A stretch of 64,000 bases of DNA from an uncultured Bacteroidia bacterium (GTDB taxonomy: Bacteria > Bacteroidota > Bacteroidia > Bacteroidales > UBA932), in the NCBI GenBank assembly GCA_902778105.1, contig CACYWN010000009.1, positions 1-64,000 on the forward strand, in the 5' to 3' direction. Under the pieces are notes generated by a model. It did no database searches. It worked only from the letters and a program-made list of their open reading frames with translations, and was not told the origin of the DNA. A program made the translations under genes and the position numbers. Below are positions 10,264 to 18,667 of the stretch, piece by piece (the first letter of the stretch is position 1; every line of letters starts with the position of its first letter).

Positions 10264-12577
10264 AAAACAACCTGTACGCGATAAAGCCGAAAACCCACGC
10301 GACCAGCATCGTATACAGGGCACAGAGGATCGCCCAGCGCCATTTGCCGGTCTCATTCTTGATCGCCACGAAGGTGGCGATACAGGGGAAGTACAGCAAG
10401 ACGAAGACCATATAGGCCACCGCGGCCGCCAGCGGGATATCGCCCTTCAGCGCACTCTGGAGGGCGGTGCTGTTTTCATCGGCATCCGCGCCCTCGTCCC
10501 CGGCGTACATCACGCCCAGGGTGCTGACCACCAGCTCCTTGGCACCCACTCCGGCCAGCAGGCCCACATCCATCTTCCAGTTGAAGCCCAGGGGCTCCAG
10601 GACCGGTTCCACGGTCTTTCCGAGCAGCCCGATGTAAGAATGCTCCTGCTGATAGGCGGCACCCTGCTCCGCATTCCGCGGGAAATAGCCCAGGAACCAG
10701 ATGACGATGGAGAAGGCAAGGATGGTTGTCGCCATCTTCTCCAGGTACTGCTTGCCCTTCTCCCACGTGTGGCGCCAGATGGCCTTGCCGGTAGGGACAC
10801 GGTAAGGCGGAAGTTCCATCACGAAAGGAAGGTCGTCATCCTTGATGAAATGCCGCAGGACGCGCGCACTCAGGATGGCCAGGACAACCCCCAGCAGATA
10901 GATTCCCAGCAGGGCGGTCGCCGCATTATGCGGGAAGAACGCCCCTGCGAACAGGACGAAGATGGGAAGCCGTCCCGCACAGGACATGAACGGGATGATG
11001 GCGATGGTGATGAGGCGTGACTTCCGGCTCTCGATGGAGCGGGTGGCCATGATGGCCGGCACGTTGCATCCGAAGCCCATCACCATGGGGATGAACGACT
11101 TGCCGTGCAGGCCGATCCGGTGCATGAGCTTGTCCACGATGAAGGCTGCGCGGGCCATGTAGCCGCTGAGGACGCTGCCCACGCCGGCAATGATACCGTC
11201 CACAATGAGGTCCTTCAGCCAGCCCTCCTTCATGAACGCGCCCACGAATCCGCCGAATTTCGCGACGAGCCAGTCGATCCAGTCCATCGGGTACTGTCCG
11301 ATGGTGAAGGTCGCCCAGAACGTGACCCACAGCAGGAAGATGAAGATCGGGAAAGCCAGCCACTTGTTCGTGACGATGGCGTCGATCCGGTCGGTAATGG
11401 TCCGCCGGGGCTTTTCTTCCTGGTATTTCTCATAGGTTTCCGCCAGGGCGCCCTGGATGAAAGCGTATTTGGCATCGACAATCGCCGCCTCTGGCGTCGT
11501 GTGCAGAAGCTTGTCTATCCGCTCCTCTTCTTCCTTCCGGACCGCTTCCATCGCCTCCCGGTTCGGGAAATTCGCGACCATCGCCTCGATGTCCCGGTCC
11601 TTCTCCAAATACTTGATGGCGACGTAGCGGGTGGAATATTTCGACCGTATTTCCTCGTTCTGGAAGATCATGTCACGAAGGCGCGTGATCGCCTTCTCTA
11701 TTTCCACCCCATGATTGATATGGATGTGACGGGCAATCGCAGGGTCGGCATTCTCATACACCTTGATGACCGTATCGAACAGTTCCGGGATTCCGCGCCC
11801 GTCACGGCTCACCGTCGGACAGACGGGGATGCCCAGCAGCCGGCCCAGCTGGTCGGTATCCAGCTTGTCCCCCTTGTGCTGCAACTCGTCATACATGTTC
11901 AGGGCCATCACGGTCCGGAGGTTCATGTCGATGACCTGGGTTGTCAGGTACAGGTTCCGCTCGATGTTGGAGGCGTCCACGACGTTCACGACCACATCCG
12001 GCATAGCGTCGATGAGGTTCTTCCGGACATACAGCTCCTCTGGGGAATACGCTGACAACGAATAGGTTCCGGGCAGGTCGACCAGCGTGATGTCGTAGCC
12101 CTTGTGCTTGAAATGCCCCTCTTTCGCATCCACCGTCACGCCGGAGTAGTTGCCCACATGCTCGTGGGAACCGGACGCGATGTTGAACAGGGAGGTCTTG
12201 CCGCAGTTGGGATTGCCCACCAGGGCGACGCGGATCACATGATTCCGCTCCTCGGCCAGATGCGCGAGGGCCTTGTCCAGGCGCTCCCGCTCCGCCATAT
12301 CCTCCGGCAGCCCCTGGAGATGCTCGTCGCTCGCGAGGGCCTCGCGGGCCTCCGCTTCATTCACCACCTCGATCTGTTCCGCCTCTTCCCGGCGGAGGGA
12401 TATCCTGTATCCGATGATCTCATATTCAATCGGGTCCCTGAGCGGGGCGTTCAGGACGACCGTCACCTCCTTCCCCTGGATGAAGCCCATCTCGATGAGC
12501 CGCTTCCGGAAGGATCCGTGACCGTTGACCTTGACGATGACCGCCTTTTCCCCGGTTTGAAGATCAGAAAGCTTCAT
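10253..12577 (-). CDS. feoB: Ferrous iron transporter, FeoA-FeoB fusion
   Basis: A 774-residue fusion. FeoA-like SH3 fold at residues 1-75 (MKLSDLQTGEKAVIVKVNG, RLIEMGFIQGKEV), then the FeoB GTPase with G1 GNPNCGKTSLFN near residue 125, G3 DLPGTYSL and G4-like NMYD, then the membrane domain with two Gate motifs (PFMSCAGRLPIF and YFPCIATFVAIK). FeoB imports Fe(II) across the inner membrane; FeoA-FeoB fusions are well known in Bacteroidetes. The ATG at 12577 was chosen because the FeoA domain begins there and the promoter lies at 12605-12612. Confidence 0.96.
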   Translation of the reverse strand: MKLSDLQTGEKAVIVKVNGHGSFRKRLIEMGFIQGKEVTVVLNAPLRDPIEYEIIGYRISLRREEAEQIEVVNEAEAREALASDEHLQGLPEDMAERERLDKALAHLAEERNHVIRVALVGNPNCGKTSLFNIASGSHEHVGNYSGVTVDAKEGHFKHKGYDITLVDLPGTYSLSAYSPEELYVRKNLIDAMPDVVVNVVDASNIERNLYLTTQVIDMNLRTVMALNMYDELQHKGDKLDTDQLGRLLGIPVCPTVSRDGRGIPELFDTVIKVYENADPAIARHIHINHGVEIEKAITRLRDMIFQNEEIRSKYSTRYVAIKYLEKDRDIEAMVANFPNREAMEAVRKEEEERIDKLLHTTPEAAIVDAKYAFIQGALAETYEKYQEEKPRRTITDRIDAIVTNKWLAFPIFIFLLWVTFWATFTIGQYPMDWIDWLVAKFGGFVGAFMKEGWLKDLIVDGIIAGVGSVLSGYMARAAFIVDKLMHRIGLHGKSFIPMVMGFGCNVPAIMATRSIESRKSRLITIAIIPFMSCAGRLPIFVLFAGAFFPHNAATALLGIYLLGVVLAILSARVLRHFIKDDDLPFVMELPPYRVPTGKAIWRHTWEKGKQYLEKMATTILAFSIVIWFLGYFPRNAEQGAAYQQEHSYIGLLGKTVEPVLEPLGFNWKMDVGLLAGVGAKELVVSTLGVMYAGDEGADADENSTALQSALKGDIPLAAAVAYMVFVLLYFPCIATFVAIKNETGKWRWAILCALYTMLVAWVFGFIAYRLFLSF

Positions 12578-12604
12578 GATTCGTATTTTTGCGCTTTGAC
12601 GGCG

Positions 12605-12640
12605 CAAAGATAAGGGGATTGAACCAAAGATTCAATCCCC
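12605..12640 (-). promoter_or_regulatory. feoAB promoter embedded in the upstream gene's terminator hairpin
   Basis: On the minus strand TTG (12635-12633), a 20-base spacer and TATCTTTG (12612-12605) form a consensus promoter. The same DNA is a perfect 10-bp hairpin, GGGGATTGAA (12614-12623) with TTCAATCCCC (12631-12640), which lies between the feoAB start and the end of the GH50-like gene. Since PUL 1 runs away from feoAB on the same strand, this hairpin is upstream of feoAB only; the convergence of stem and promoter makes it a possible regulatory cruciform or operator. Confidence 0.55.
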
Positions 12641-12674
12641 AATAATAGGTATTTTCCCATTTCGGGAGAACCGC

Positions 12675-14672
12675 TTACTTCGGTGACCAGGCGTCGACAA
12701 AGTCCCTGCCCGCCCGGACCGGACGCTCATCGAACGGGGCAACCTTCCCTTCGTGGATATCGTACATCCTCTCTGCAGAGGTCCGGATCGCCTCAACCAT
12801 GCGGGGATAAGGACGGTCCGTCGCATCCAGGAGACCGGTATTGTAGTTTTCGCCGTCACCCCGGCCGAGAATCGGCTCGTCATACCAGGCAAACCAGCAC
12901 ACACCGATGAGGCCCGGATACGAGAAAGCCTTCTCCGTATAGTTCCGGTAGGCAATCGCGCGTTGTTCCGGGGAGGTCACTTTGATGACGGATTCGCCAA
13001 GGGAACGGTCCACGGAGCCGAAATGGTACTCGCCGATGATCATCGGCAGACCGGTAACCTCGGACACGCGGTCCATCGTCCGGACATTGGCCTCGATGCC
13101 GTAGTTGTTGAAGCTGTACACGTCGAAGTACTTCTTGCAGATCTCGAGGACCTCGTCGGCCGGAAGGCCGGCTCCGAAACGGATGCCAAGGTTCAGGTGC
13201 TCCGGATCGTACTTTTTCAGTGCCTTGTCCACGGTCCTGACGAACCGTTCGAAGGTTTCGTAGGCAAAGGCCTTCCGGCTTTCCGGCGTGTCGCCGAACT
13301 TGGCGATATGCTTCAGGAGAGCCTGCTTCATGGGCATGGCGTCGTCCGCTTCCAGGATATAGTCGCACAGGAGGGTCTCGCGGTTGCTCCAGGTGGGCTC
13401 GTTGCCGAGGAACCAGCCGATGAGCATCCTGTTGCCCTTGTAGCGTTCGGTGGAACGTTTCACACCTTCATCCACGATGGACTCGAAGTCCTCCCGGTAC
13501 ACGTCCGGCATGCCGTAAATGCCCGTCTGGATGCCGATGCCGCCGAGCGAAGTCATGAACGGGACCTGGCCCATATCCATCAGGGCGCGGCTGGACCAGT
13601 TGCCGATGGTGTTCATCCCCCAGGCCTTCATGCGGTTGATGTTGAGCTGGTTGGCTTTCCGTTCGGTATCTTCGGCGCCATGGCGGCGATAGAGGTTCCA
13701 GTCGGTCAGCCAGACGACATGGTCCGGCTCGCCTTCCGGGGCAGGTTGTACCCGGACCACACGGCCGAGCGTCTTCCGCAGGTCGGTGGGAGGAACGAAC
13801 CCTTCCGGAGCCTTTTCCACATACATGCCCGGAAGCGGATTGAGGACGGTTCCGCCGCCGCCCGGCTCGATGTCGGTGGAGGCATTGGACAGGAACAGGC
13901 AGCCGCCCGGGTCGACGAACCACCATTTCCCGTCGATCTTCTCGACCCGGAAATAGCCCGTAGCCTTTACCTTACGGGAGAGGAGACCGCCGTATTCGGA
14001 ATGGGTATCGTCCTGGAAAGCCGCCAGGAAGGCATCCTCTTTCGCCCATTCCGCACGGAGTTCCTCCTCGGAATGGACCTTTCCCTCAAACTCACCCAGG
14101 TTCCACTGGCCGAACTCGTCCACGACAGGCTTGTCGCCCAGATACGCATCGCCCGGGTCCTCCACGGCCAGATACACGTCGGCCAAATCGATCTTGCAGT
14201 CATTGACGGGCATGCTCATCCGGAGGCCGATGGAATCGACCCCGACCAGCTCACGCTGGGTCCCGTGCAGGCCGATGTGGGCGAAGGGGCGTTTCTTATT
14301 GAAGGTCGCCGCCATGTCGTGGGACGCGGCGGGACGCTTGCGGAAATAATCCAGCGGAATCGCCGTGCGGATCCATCCGTCGGAAGCATAGAAGGTAATG
14401 CTGGCCTCGGCGTACCCGCTGTCGGTATTCATTCCCAGATACATGTACTGGGAAGTGCTGGTGCGGGCCACCATCACCAGGTAGTTGTACCCGCTCCAGT
14501 CCGTCGGGAAATCCTTGTCGAACGCCGTCAGGGCAATCTTGCGGCCGGACATCCGTTCCTCGGGATTGAACCGGACGGTCTCGACGGGGACGGGACCCTT
14601 CTCCTTGCAGGAGGGAACAAAAAGCGCCGGCATCAGGATGAATGCCAGCGCGGCAAAATGTAATCGCTTCAT
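12675..14672 (-). CDS. GH50-like (beta-agarase-type) glycoside hydrolase lipoprotein
   Basis: A 665-residue exported lipoprotein (lipobox ...LFVPSCKEK). Residues about 30-200 look like a carbohydrate-binding beta-sandwich. From about residue 245 the sequence GYFRVEKIDGKWWFVDPGG begins a clan GH-A barrel similar to GH50 agarases, with a probable acid/base Glu in GWFLGNEPTW and a nucleophile Glu in MIIGEYHFGS. GH50 acts on beta-galactan backbones, but the family call is from motif memory and a related GH-A family is possible. Last gene of PUL 1, 8 bases after the GH16 gene. Confidence 0.72.
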   Translation of the reverse strand: MKRLHFAALAFILMPALFVPSCKEKGPVPVETVRFNPEERMSGRKIALTAFDKDFPTDWSGYNYLVMVARTSTSQYMYLGMNTDSGYAEASITFYASDGWIRTAIPLDYFRKRPAASHDMAATFNKKRPFAHIGLHGTQRELVGVDSIGLRMSMPVNDCKIDLADVYLAVEDPGDAYLGDKPVVDEFGQWNLGEFEGKVHSEEELRAEWAKEDAFLAAFQDDTHSEYGGLLSRKVKATGYFRVEKIDGKWWFVDPGGCLFLSNASTDIEPGGGGTVLNPLPGMYVEKAPEGFVPPTDLRKTLGRVVRVQPAPEGEPDHVVWLTDWNLYRRHGAEDTERKANQLNINRMKAWGMNTIGNWSSRALMDMGQVPFMTSLGGIGIQTGIYGMPDVYREDFESIVDEGVKRSTERYKGNRMLIGWFLGNEPTWSNRETLLCDYILEADDAMPMKQALLKHIAKFGDTPESRKAFAYETFERFVRTVDKALKKYDPEHLNLGIRFGAGLPADEVLEICKKYFDVYSFNNYGIEANVRTMDRVSEVTGLPMIIGEYHFGSVDRSLGESVIKVTSPEQRAIAYRNYTEKAFSYPGLIGVCWFAWYDEPILGRGDGENYNTGLLDATDRPYPRMVEAIRTSAERMYDIHEGKVAPFDERPVRAGRDFVDAWSPK

Positions 14673-14679
14673 AAGGGCT

Positions 14680-15600
14680 TTATTGATAGACTCTTACATA
14701 GTCGATGTAATAACGCTGCGGGAAGGCCGTCTGGGACGGGTCGCCGCCGTTCTGCCCGATGGCGTGGTCCAGCAGGATGTAGTCCTTGAAGTCGGGGTCG
14801 TCGTTGCTGAAGGGGTTCTGCCCTTCGGTCCGGCCCTTGTTGACCGTCTCGGAAAGGGCCACGCGGTTCAGGACTTCGCCGTCCAGGGAAAGGACGATCT
14901 CCTCCGGAGTCCAGTCCATCACCCAGACGTGGTACTTGTCCACCCAGTCGGGATCCTTGGCAAGGAACCGCTCCAACGGATGCCAGGTCGTGCGCCATTC
15001 GGCGCCCCGCTCCTTCGCCCAGGCCACGTTGGCCAGGATCGTCGGTGTGTCGTTCTCGCCCACCACGTAGTATTCCATCAGGTCCACCTCGCCGCCGGCC
15101 GGCCAGAACAGTTTGTTGCCCAGGGTCCAGATAGCGGGCCAGCAGCCCTTCGCCACGGAAATCTTGGCACGGACCACCAGTTTGCCATACTTGTAGGTGA
15201 AACTGTCGCGGGTGTTTACGGAACCCGAGGTGTACGCGGCATAGGGACGGGAATGCTTCCAGTCCTCAGCCGGAGCCTCCGGATTGTAATCCGGATTCAC
15301 GACCGTATCCCGGCGCGCTTCCAAGACCAGGGCGCCGTTCTCGACAAAGCAGTTGTCTTCCTGGTACCACTGGAGTTCCCGGTTGCGGACGAAGCCCTTT
15401 TCATAGGACCAGTCGGCCCCCGGGCGTCCATCCACGTCAAACTCGTCGTGCCAGACGAGTTTCATGCCGTCAATCTGGTCCACCTTCGCTCCCTTGGGGA
15501 GGGGATGGTAGTCGGCATATTGATTGTCGTCACCGCCCTTGCAGCCTCCCAGGAGGGAGACTGCAACGGCAGCGACGGATAAAAGGGTTGCTCTTTTCAT
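14680..15600 (-). CDS. GH16 family glycoside hydrolase lipoprotein
   Basis: A 306-residue lipoprotein (VSLLGGCKGG). The GH16 jelly-roll is shown by LVWHDEFDVDG near the start, RNRELQWYQ, WPAIWTLG and the catalytic motif GGEVDLMEYY (Glu nucleophile and Glu acid/base in E-x-D-x-M-E form). GH16 enzymes cut beta-1,3/1,4-glucans or beta-galactans; the ELQWY segment is nearest the laminarinase-type subfamily, while its GH50-like neighbour points to galactan. The start at 15600 begins the signal peptide; earlier in-frame ATGs do not. Confidence 0.9.
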   Translation of the reverse strand: MKRATLLSVAAVAVSLLGGCKGGDDNQYADYHPLPKGAKVDQIDGMKLVWHDEFDVDGRPGADWSYEKGFVRNRELQWYQEDNCFVENGALVLEARRDTVVNPDYNPEAPAEDWKHSRPYAAYTSGSVNTRDSFTYKYGKLVVRAKISVAKGCWPAIWTLGNKLFWPAGGEVDLMEYYVVGENDTPTILANVAWAKERGAEWRTTWHPLERFLAKDPDWVDKYHVWVMDWTPEEIVLSLDGEVLNRVALSETVNKGRTEGQNPFSNDDPDFKDYILLDHAIGQNGGDPSQTAFPQRYYIDYVRVYQ

Positions 15601-15622
15601 TGGGGAGGCTGAAAAGGGAGGG

Positions 15623-17221
15623 TTACTTCCAGAGATCGTGCTGGATAAGGTTCTCGTTGGCATCGATTTCCTTCTGCGGGATCGGCCAGACGTAATCCTT
15701 CTCACCACGGTAGAAGCGGTCCTCATACCAGAAACCGTACTTTTTCTTTTCGGCCATGATCTTGTTCACCTGCTCCTCGATCATGTGCCAGCGGTACATG
15801 TCGTACATGCGGACACCTTCGAAGGCAAGCTCGACACGGCGCTCGTGACGGACTACGTCACGAAGAGCGGCCTGAGTCGTGGCTTTCTCCACATCTTCCA
15901 CCTTCGGCATGCCGACACGGGCGCGGACCTGGTCCACCAGCTGGACCGCCTTGTCCAGGTTGGTGCCCTGTTCGACATAGGCCTCGGCGAGGGACAGGAG
16001 GACTTCAGCGTAACGGATGATGTAGAAGTCATCGCTGCCATCCCAGGAGTTGGATTTATCATCCGGGTTGAAGTACTTGTTCACATAGATCGTGGAATAG
16101 GAAGCGGCTGCACCGCCATAGGTATTGCCGTTATCGATGCTCTTGCCAGCCCAGCTCATGCCGGGAACCCACAGGGTGGTCTTCAGGCGCGGGTCGCGGT
16201 TCTCGTAACGGGCCGGATTCGGCTTGCCGATGTCGATGGCACCGTCCTTCCACTCACCCACGTCGTCCTTGTTCGGATACGGGGTGCCGTCCAGCTGATA
16301 GAAGGCATCCGCCAGGTCGATGGTACCGTTGAGGGCCTCCAGCGGGGTGTTCCAGTGCGCATTGAACTGGCCGCCCTCGCTCTGGCCGGGGCCGGTGTAG
16401 CGGACGGAGAAGATGATTTCCTTGCAGCCTTCGTTCGTGGAGTCGAAGAGCGTCGCATAATCATTGAAGAGCTCATAGCAGCCCAGGCCAATGATCTGCT
16501 CATAGGTCTTGGCAGCATCGGCCCACATTCCGTTATACAGGTACACGCGGCCGAGGACACCGAGTGCGGCACCCTTGGTAATGCGGCCCAGGGCCGGCGC
16601 CTCGACGGGAAGGGCATTGGCGGCCTCCGTCAGTTCGGCGATGAGCTTGGGAACAATCTCGCTCTTGGGGTTCTTGGATACCTTGGCGGTCTCCAGGGTG
16701 AGCGGTTCGGTCAGGTAAGGGACATCCTGGAAGGTGGAGGTCAGGTTGAGGTACATGAAGGAGCGGAGCACCTTCGCCTCGGCGATATACTGATTCAGCT
16801 CCTCCTGCGAAAGGCCTTCGCAGTTGCCGATGTTGGCGATGAGGGCGTTGCAGCGCTTGATCACCTCATAATAGGCGGACCAGAAACGGGATGAACAGCT
16901 GTTCGATGTGGAAGACGTGCCGTTCACGACGTCGTATCCCGGCATCCAGCCACTCCAGTTGAAGTGACCGCCGTCATCGGTCATGCAGTCGGTGTTGATC
17001 GGGCCGATGCCCCAGGGGCCACCGTTATAGACATCGACGCTCTGGAGACCGTCATAGCAGGCGGCCAGGCCGTTGAGCGCATCGGTCGGGGTTTTCCAGA
17101 AGGTGGTGGCGGACACGGCGGACAGGGAATCCCGCTGCAGGAAGTCGTCCGAGCAGGAATTCAGGGCCAGCAGCAGGAAGGCCGCTGCGGCAAACGCAAA
17201 AATCTTATGGATGTGTTTCAT
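15623..17221 (-). CDS. SusD/RagB-type nutrient-binding lipoprotein (PUL 1)
   Basis: A 532-residue lipoprotein (LALNSCSDDFLQRD) of the SusD/RagB family, which caps the SusC channel and captures glycan at the outer surface. The family traits are the N-terminal TTFWKTPTDALNGLAACYDGLQ TPR-like start, YLNLTSTFQDVPYL, and the C-terminal RHERRVELAFEGVRMYDMYRW. It lies 12 bases after the broken susC and 22 bases before the GH16 gene. Confidence 0.96.
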   Translation of the reverse strand: MKHIHKIFAFAAAAFLLLALNSCSDDFLQRDSLSAVSATTFWKTPTDALNGLAACYDGLQSVDVYNGGPWGIGPINTDCMTDDGGHFNWSGWMPGYDVVNGTSSTSNSCSSRFWSAYYEVIKRCNALIANIGNCEGLSQEELNQYIAEAKVLRSFMYLNLTSTFQDVPYLTEPLTLETAKVSKNPKSEIVPKLIAELTEAANALPVEAPALGRITKGAALGVLGRVYLYNGMWADAAKTYEQIIGLGCYELFNDYATLFDSTNEGCKEIIFSVRYTGPGQSEGGQFNAHWNTPLEALNGTIDLADAFYQLDGTPYPNKDDVGEWKDGAIDIGKPNPARYENRDPRLKTTLWVPGMSWAGKSIDNGNTYGGAAASYSTIYVNKYFNPDDKSNSWDGSDDFYIIRYAEVLLSLAEAYVEQGTNLDKAVQLVDQVRARVGMPKVEDVEKATTQAALRDVVRHERRVELAFEGVRMYDMYRWHMIEEQVNKIMAEKKKYGFWYEDRFYRGEKDYVWPIPQKEIDANENLIQHDLWK

Positions 17222-17233
17222 GTCAGCGTCGGA

Positions 17234-18589
17234 TTAGAAGTTGATATTGATACCCGCGGAGAAGGATTTGATGTTCGGGAACATCCGGTTGTCGGAGTCG
17301 CTGGAGGTCTTTTCCGCGTCGTAGCCCTTCACGCCGGTGAGGGTGAGGAGGTTCGTGCCCTGCAGATAGATGCGGACCCCGTGGAGGCCGATCTTGCGGA
17401 CAAGGTTCGGATTGAAGGTGTAGCCGAGCTCGAGGTTCTTCAGGCGGAAGTAGTCGGAACGCTGCATCCAGAAGGTGGAGTTGAGTTCGTTGTTCTCCTC
17501 GCCCATGCGGCACCAGGTGCCGTTCGGATTGGACTCGCTCACGCGGTCCAGCCAGCGGGTGGTGAGATTACCGCCGTTGGAGATGGTCGCCTGTTCCTGG
17601 TAGAAGCGGGAGATGCCGCCGATTCCCTGCCAGAACATGCTGAAGTCGAAGTTCTTCCAGCCAAGGCCGAGGTTCAGGGAGTAGGTGAGCTTCGGGAACG
17701 GGTTGCCGATGATCTGACGGTCGTTGGCGTCAATCTTGGCATTGTCGTCGATGTCCTCGTAGAGGATGTCGCCCAGCTGGGGACGCTTTTCGTTGATGGT
17801 GATCGGCTCTCCCTTGGAGTTCTTGTAATTGTCGATGTCCGCCTGGGAATGGACCAGGCCGAGGGACTTGTAACCATAGTAGGAACCGATGGCTTCCCCT
17901 TCCTGGTTGATGGTGTTGCCGCTGATGACGGGGATGCCGCCATTGTCGACGATCTTGTTGGTGACGGAGGAGAAGTTCGCCGCGACGTTCCAGCTCCAGT
18001 CACCGGCCATGTCATGGTAGGCGAGATTGAGTTCCCAACCCTTGTTGCTCACCTTACCGACGTTCTGGTAAGGAGCGGTGAGGGAGCCGAGATAGAGGCC
18101 CGGCATGGGCAGACGGAGGAGGATGTCGGAGGTGAGCTTGTCAAAGTAGTCGAACGTGACGTTCACCTTGCCGCGGAATGCGGAAGCGTCGAAACCGAGG
18201 TCGGTCACGCGGGTGGTCTCCCAGCGGATGTTCTCGTTGGCGACGGAGTTCTCGGCGAGGCCGATGGTCTTGGTGTCGCCGAAATAGTAGTTGTACTTGG
18301 CGGCCATGGTCGGCGTATAAGCGTAGTTACCGATTTCCTGGTTGCCGAGGAGGCCCCAGCTTCCCCTGAGTTTCAGGTAATTGACGGGACCGAGGGAAGG
18401 CATCCAGCTCTCGTTCGTGAGAACCCAGCCGGCGGAGACGGACGGGAAGGTCGCATAGCGGTGGCTCTTGGGCATGCGGGAGGAACCGTCGTGACGGACA
18501 TTGGCCTCGAAGAGGTAACGGTCGGCGTAGTTCCAGTTGATGCGGCCGAAGAAGGACTGCAGGGAATGCTCGCTGGCACTGTTCGACAC
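17234..18589 (-). CDS. SusC-like transporter, C-terminal part (split by in-frame stop)
   Basis: A 451-codon frame containing the last half of a TonB-dependent SusC barrel: SFFGRINWNYADRYLFEANVRHDGSS-type strand near the start, ELGYTFNP, and the terminal SAGININF. The same frame is open up to 18667, directly behind the TAA that ends the N-terminal part at 18668, so the first 26 codons before this ATG also belong to the protein. The two parts together (about 1015 codons) have normal SusC length. If the TAA is real, this half would not make a working channel on its own. Confidence 0.85.
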   Translation of the reverse strand: MSNSASEHSLQSFFGRINWNYADRYLFEANVRHDGSSRMPKSHRYATFPSVSAGWVLTNESWMPSLGPVNYLKLRGSWGLLGNQEIGNYAYTPTMAAKYNYYFGDTKTIGLAENSVANENIRWETTRVTDLGFDASAFRGKVNVTFDYFDKLTSDILLRLPMPGLYLGSLTAPYQNVGKVSNKGWELNLAYHDMAGDWSWNVAANFSSVTNKIVDNGGIPVISGNTINQEGEAIGSYYGYKSLGLVHSQADIDNYKNSKGEPITINEKRPQLGDILYEDIDDNAKIDANDRQIIGNPFPKLTYSLNLGLGWKNFDFSMFWQGIGGISRFYQEQATISNGGNLTTRWLDRVSESNPNGTWCRMGEENNELNSTFWMQRSDYFRLKNLELGYTFNPNLVRKIGLHGVRIYLQGTNLLTLTGVKGYDAEKTSSDSDNRMFPNIKSFSAGININF

Positions 18590-18667
18590 GGAAGGATTCG
18601 TGGTACCGGCATCCAGGACGTAGAGGTTGTCCGTGGCGAAGGTCTGCTTGGAGCCGCTGAAGGAATC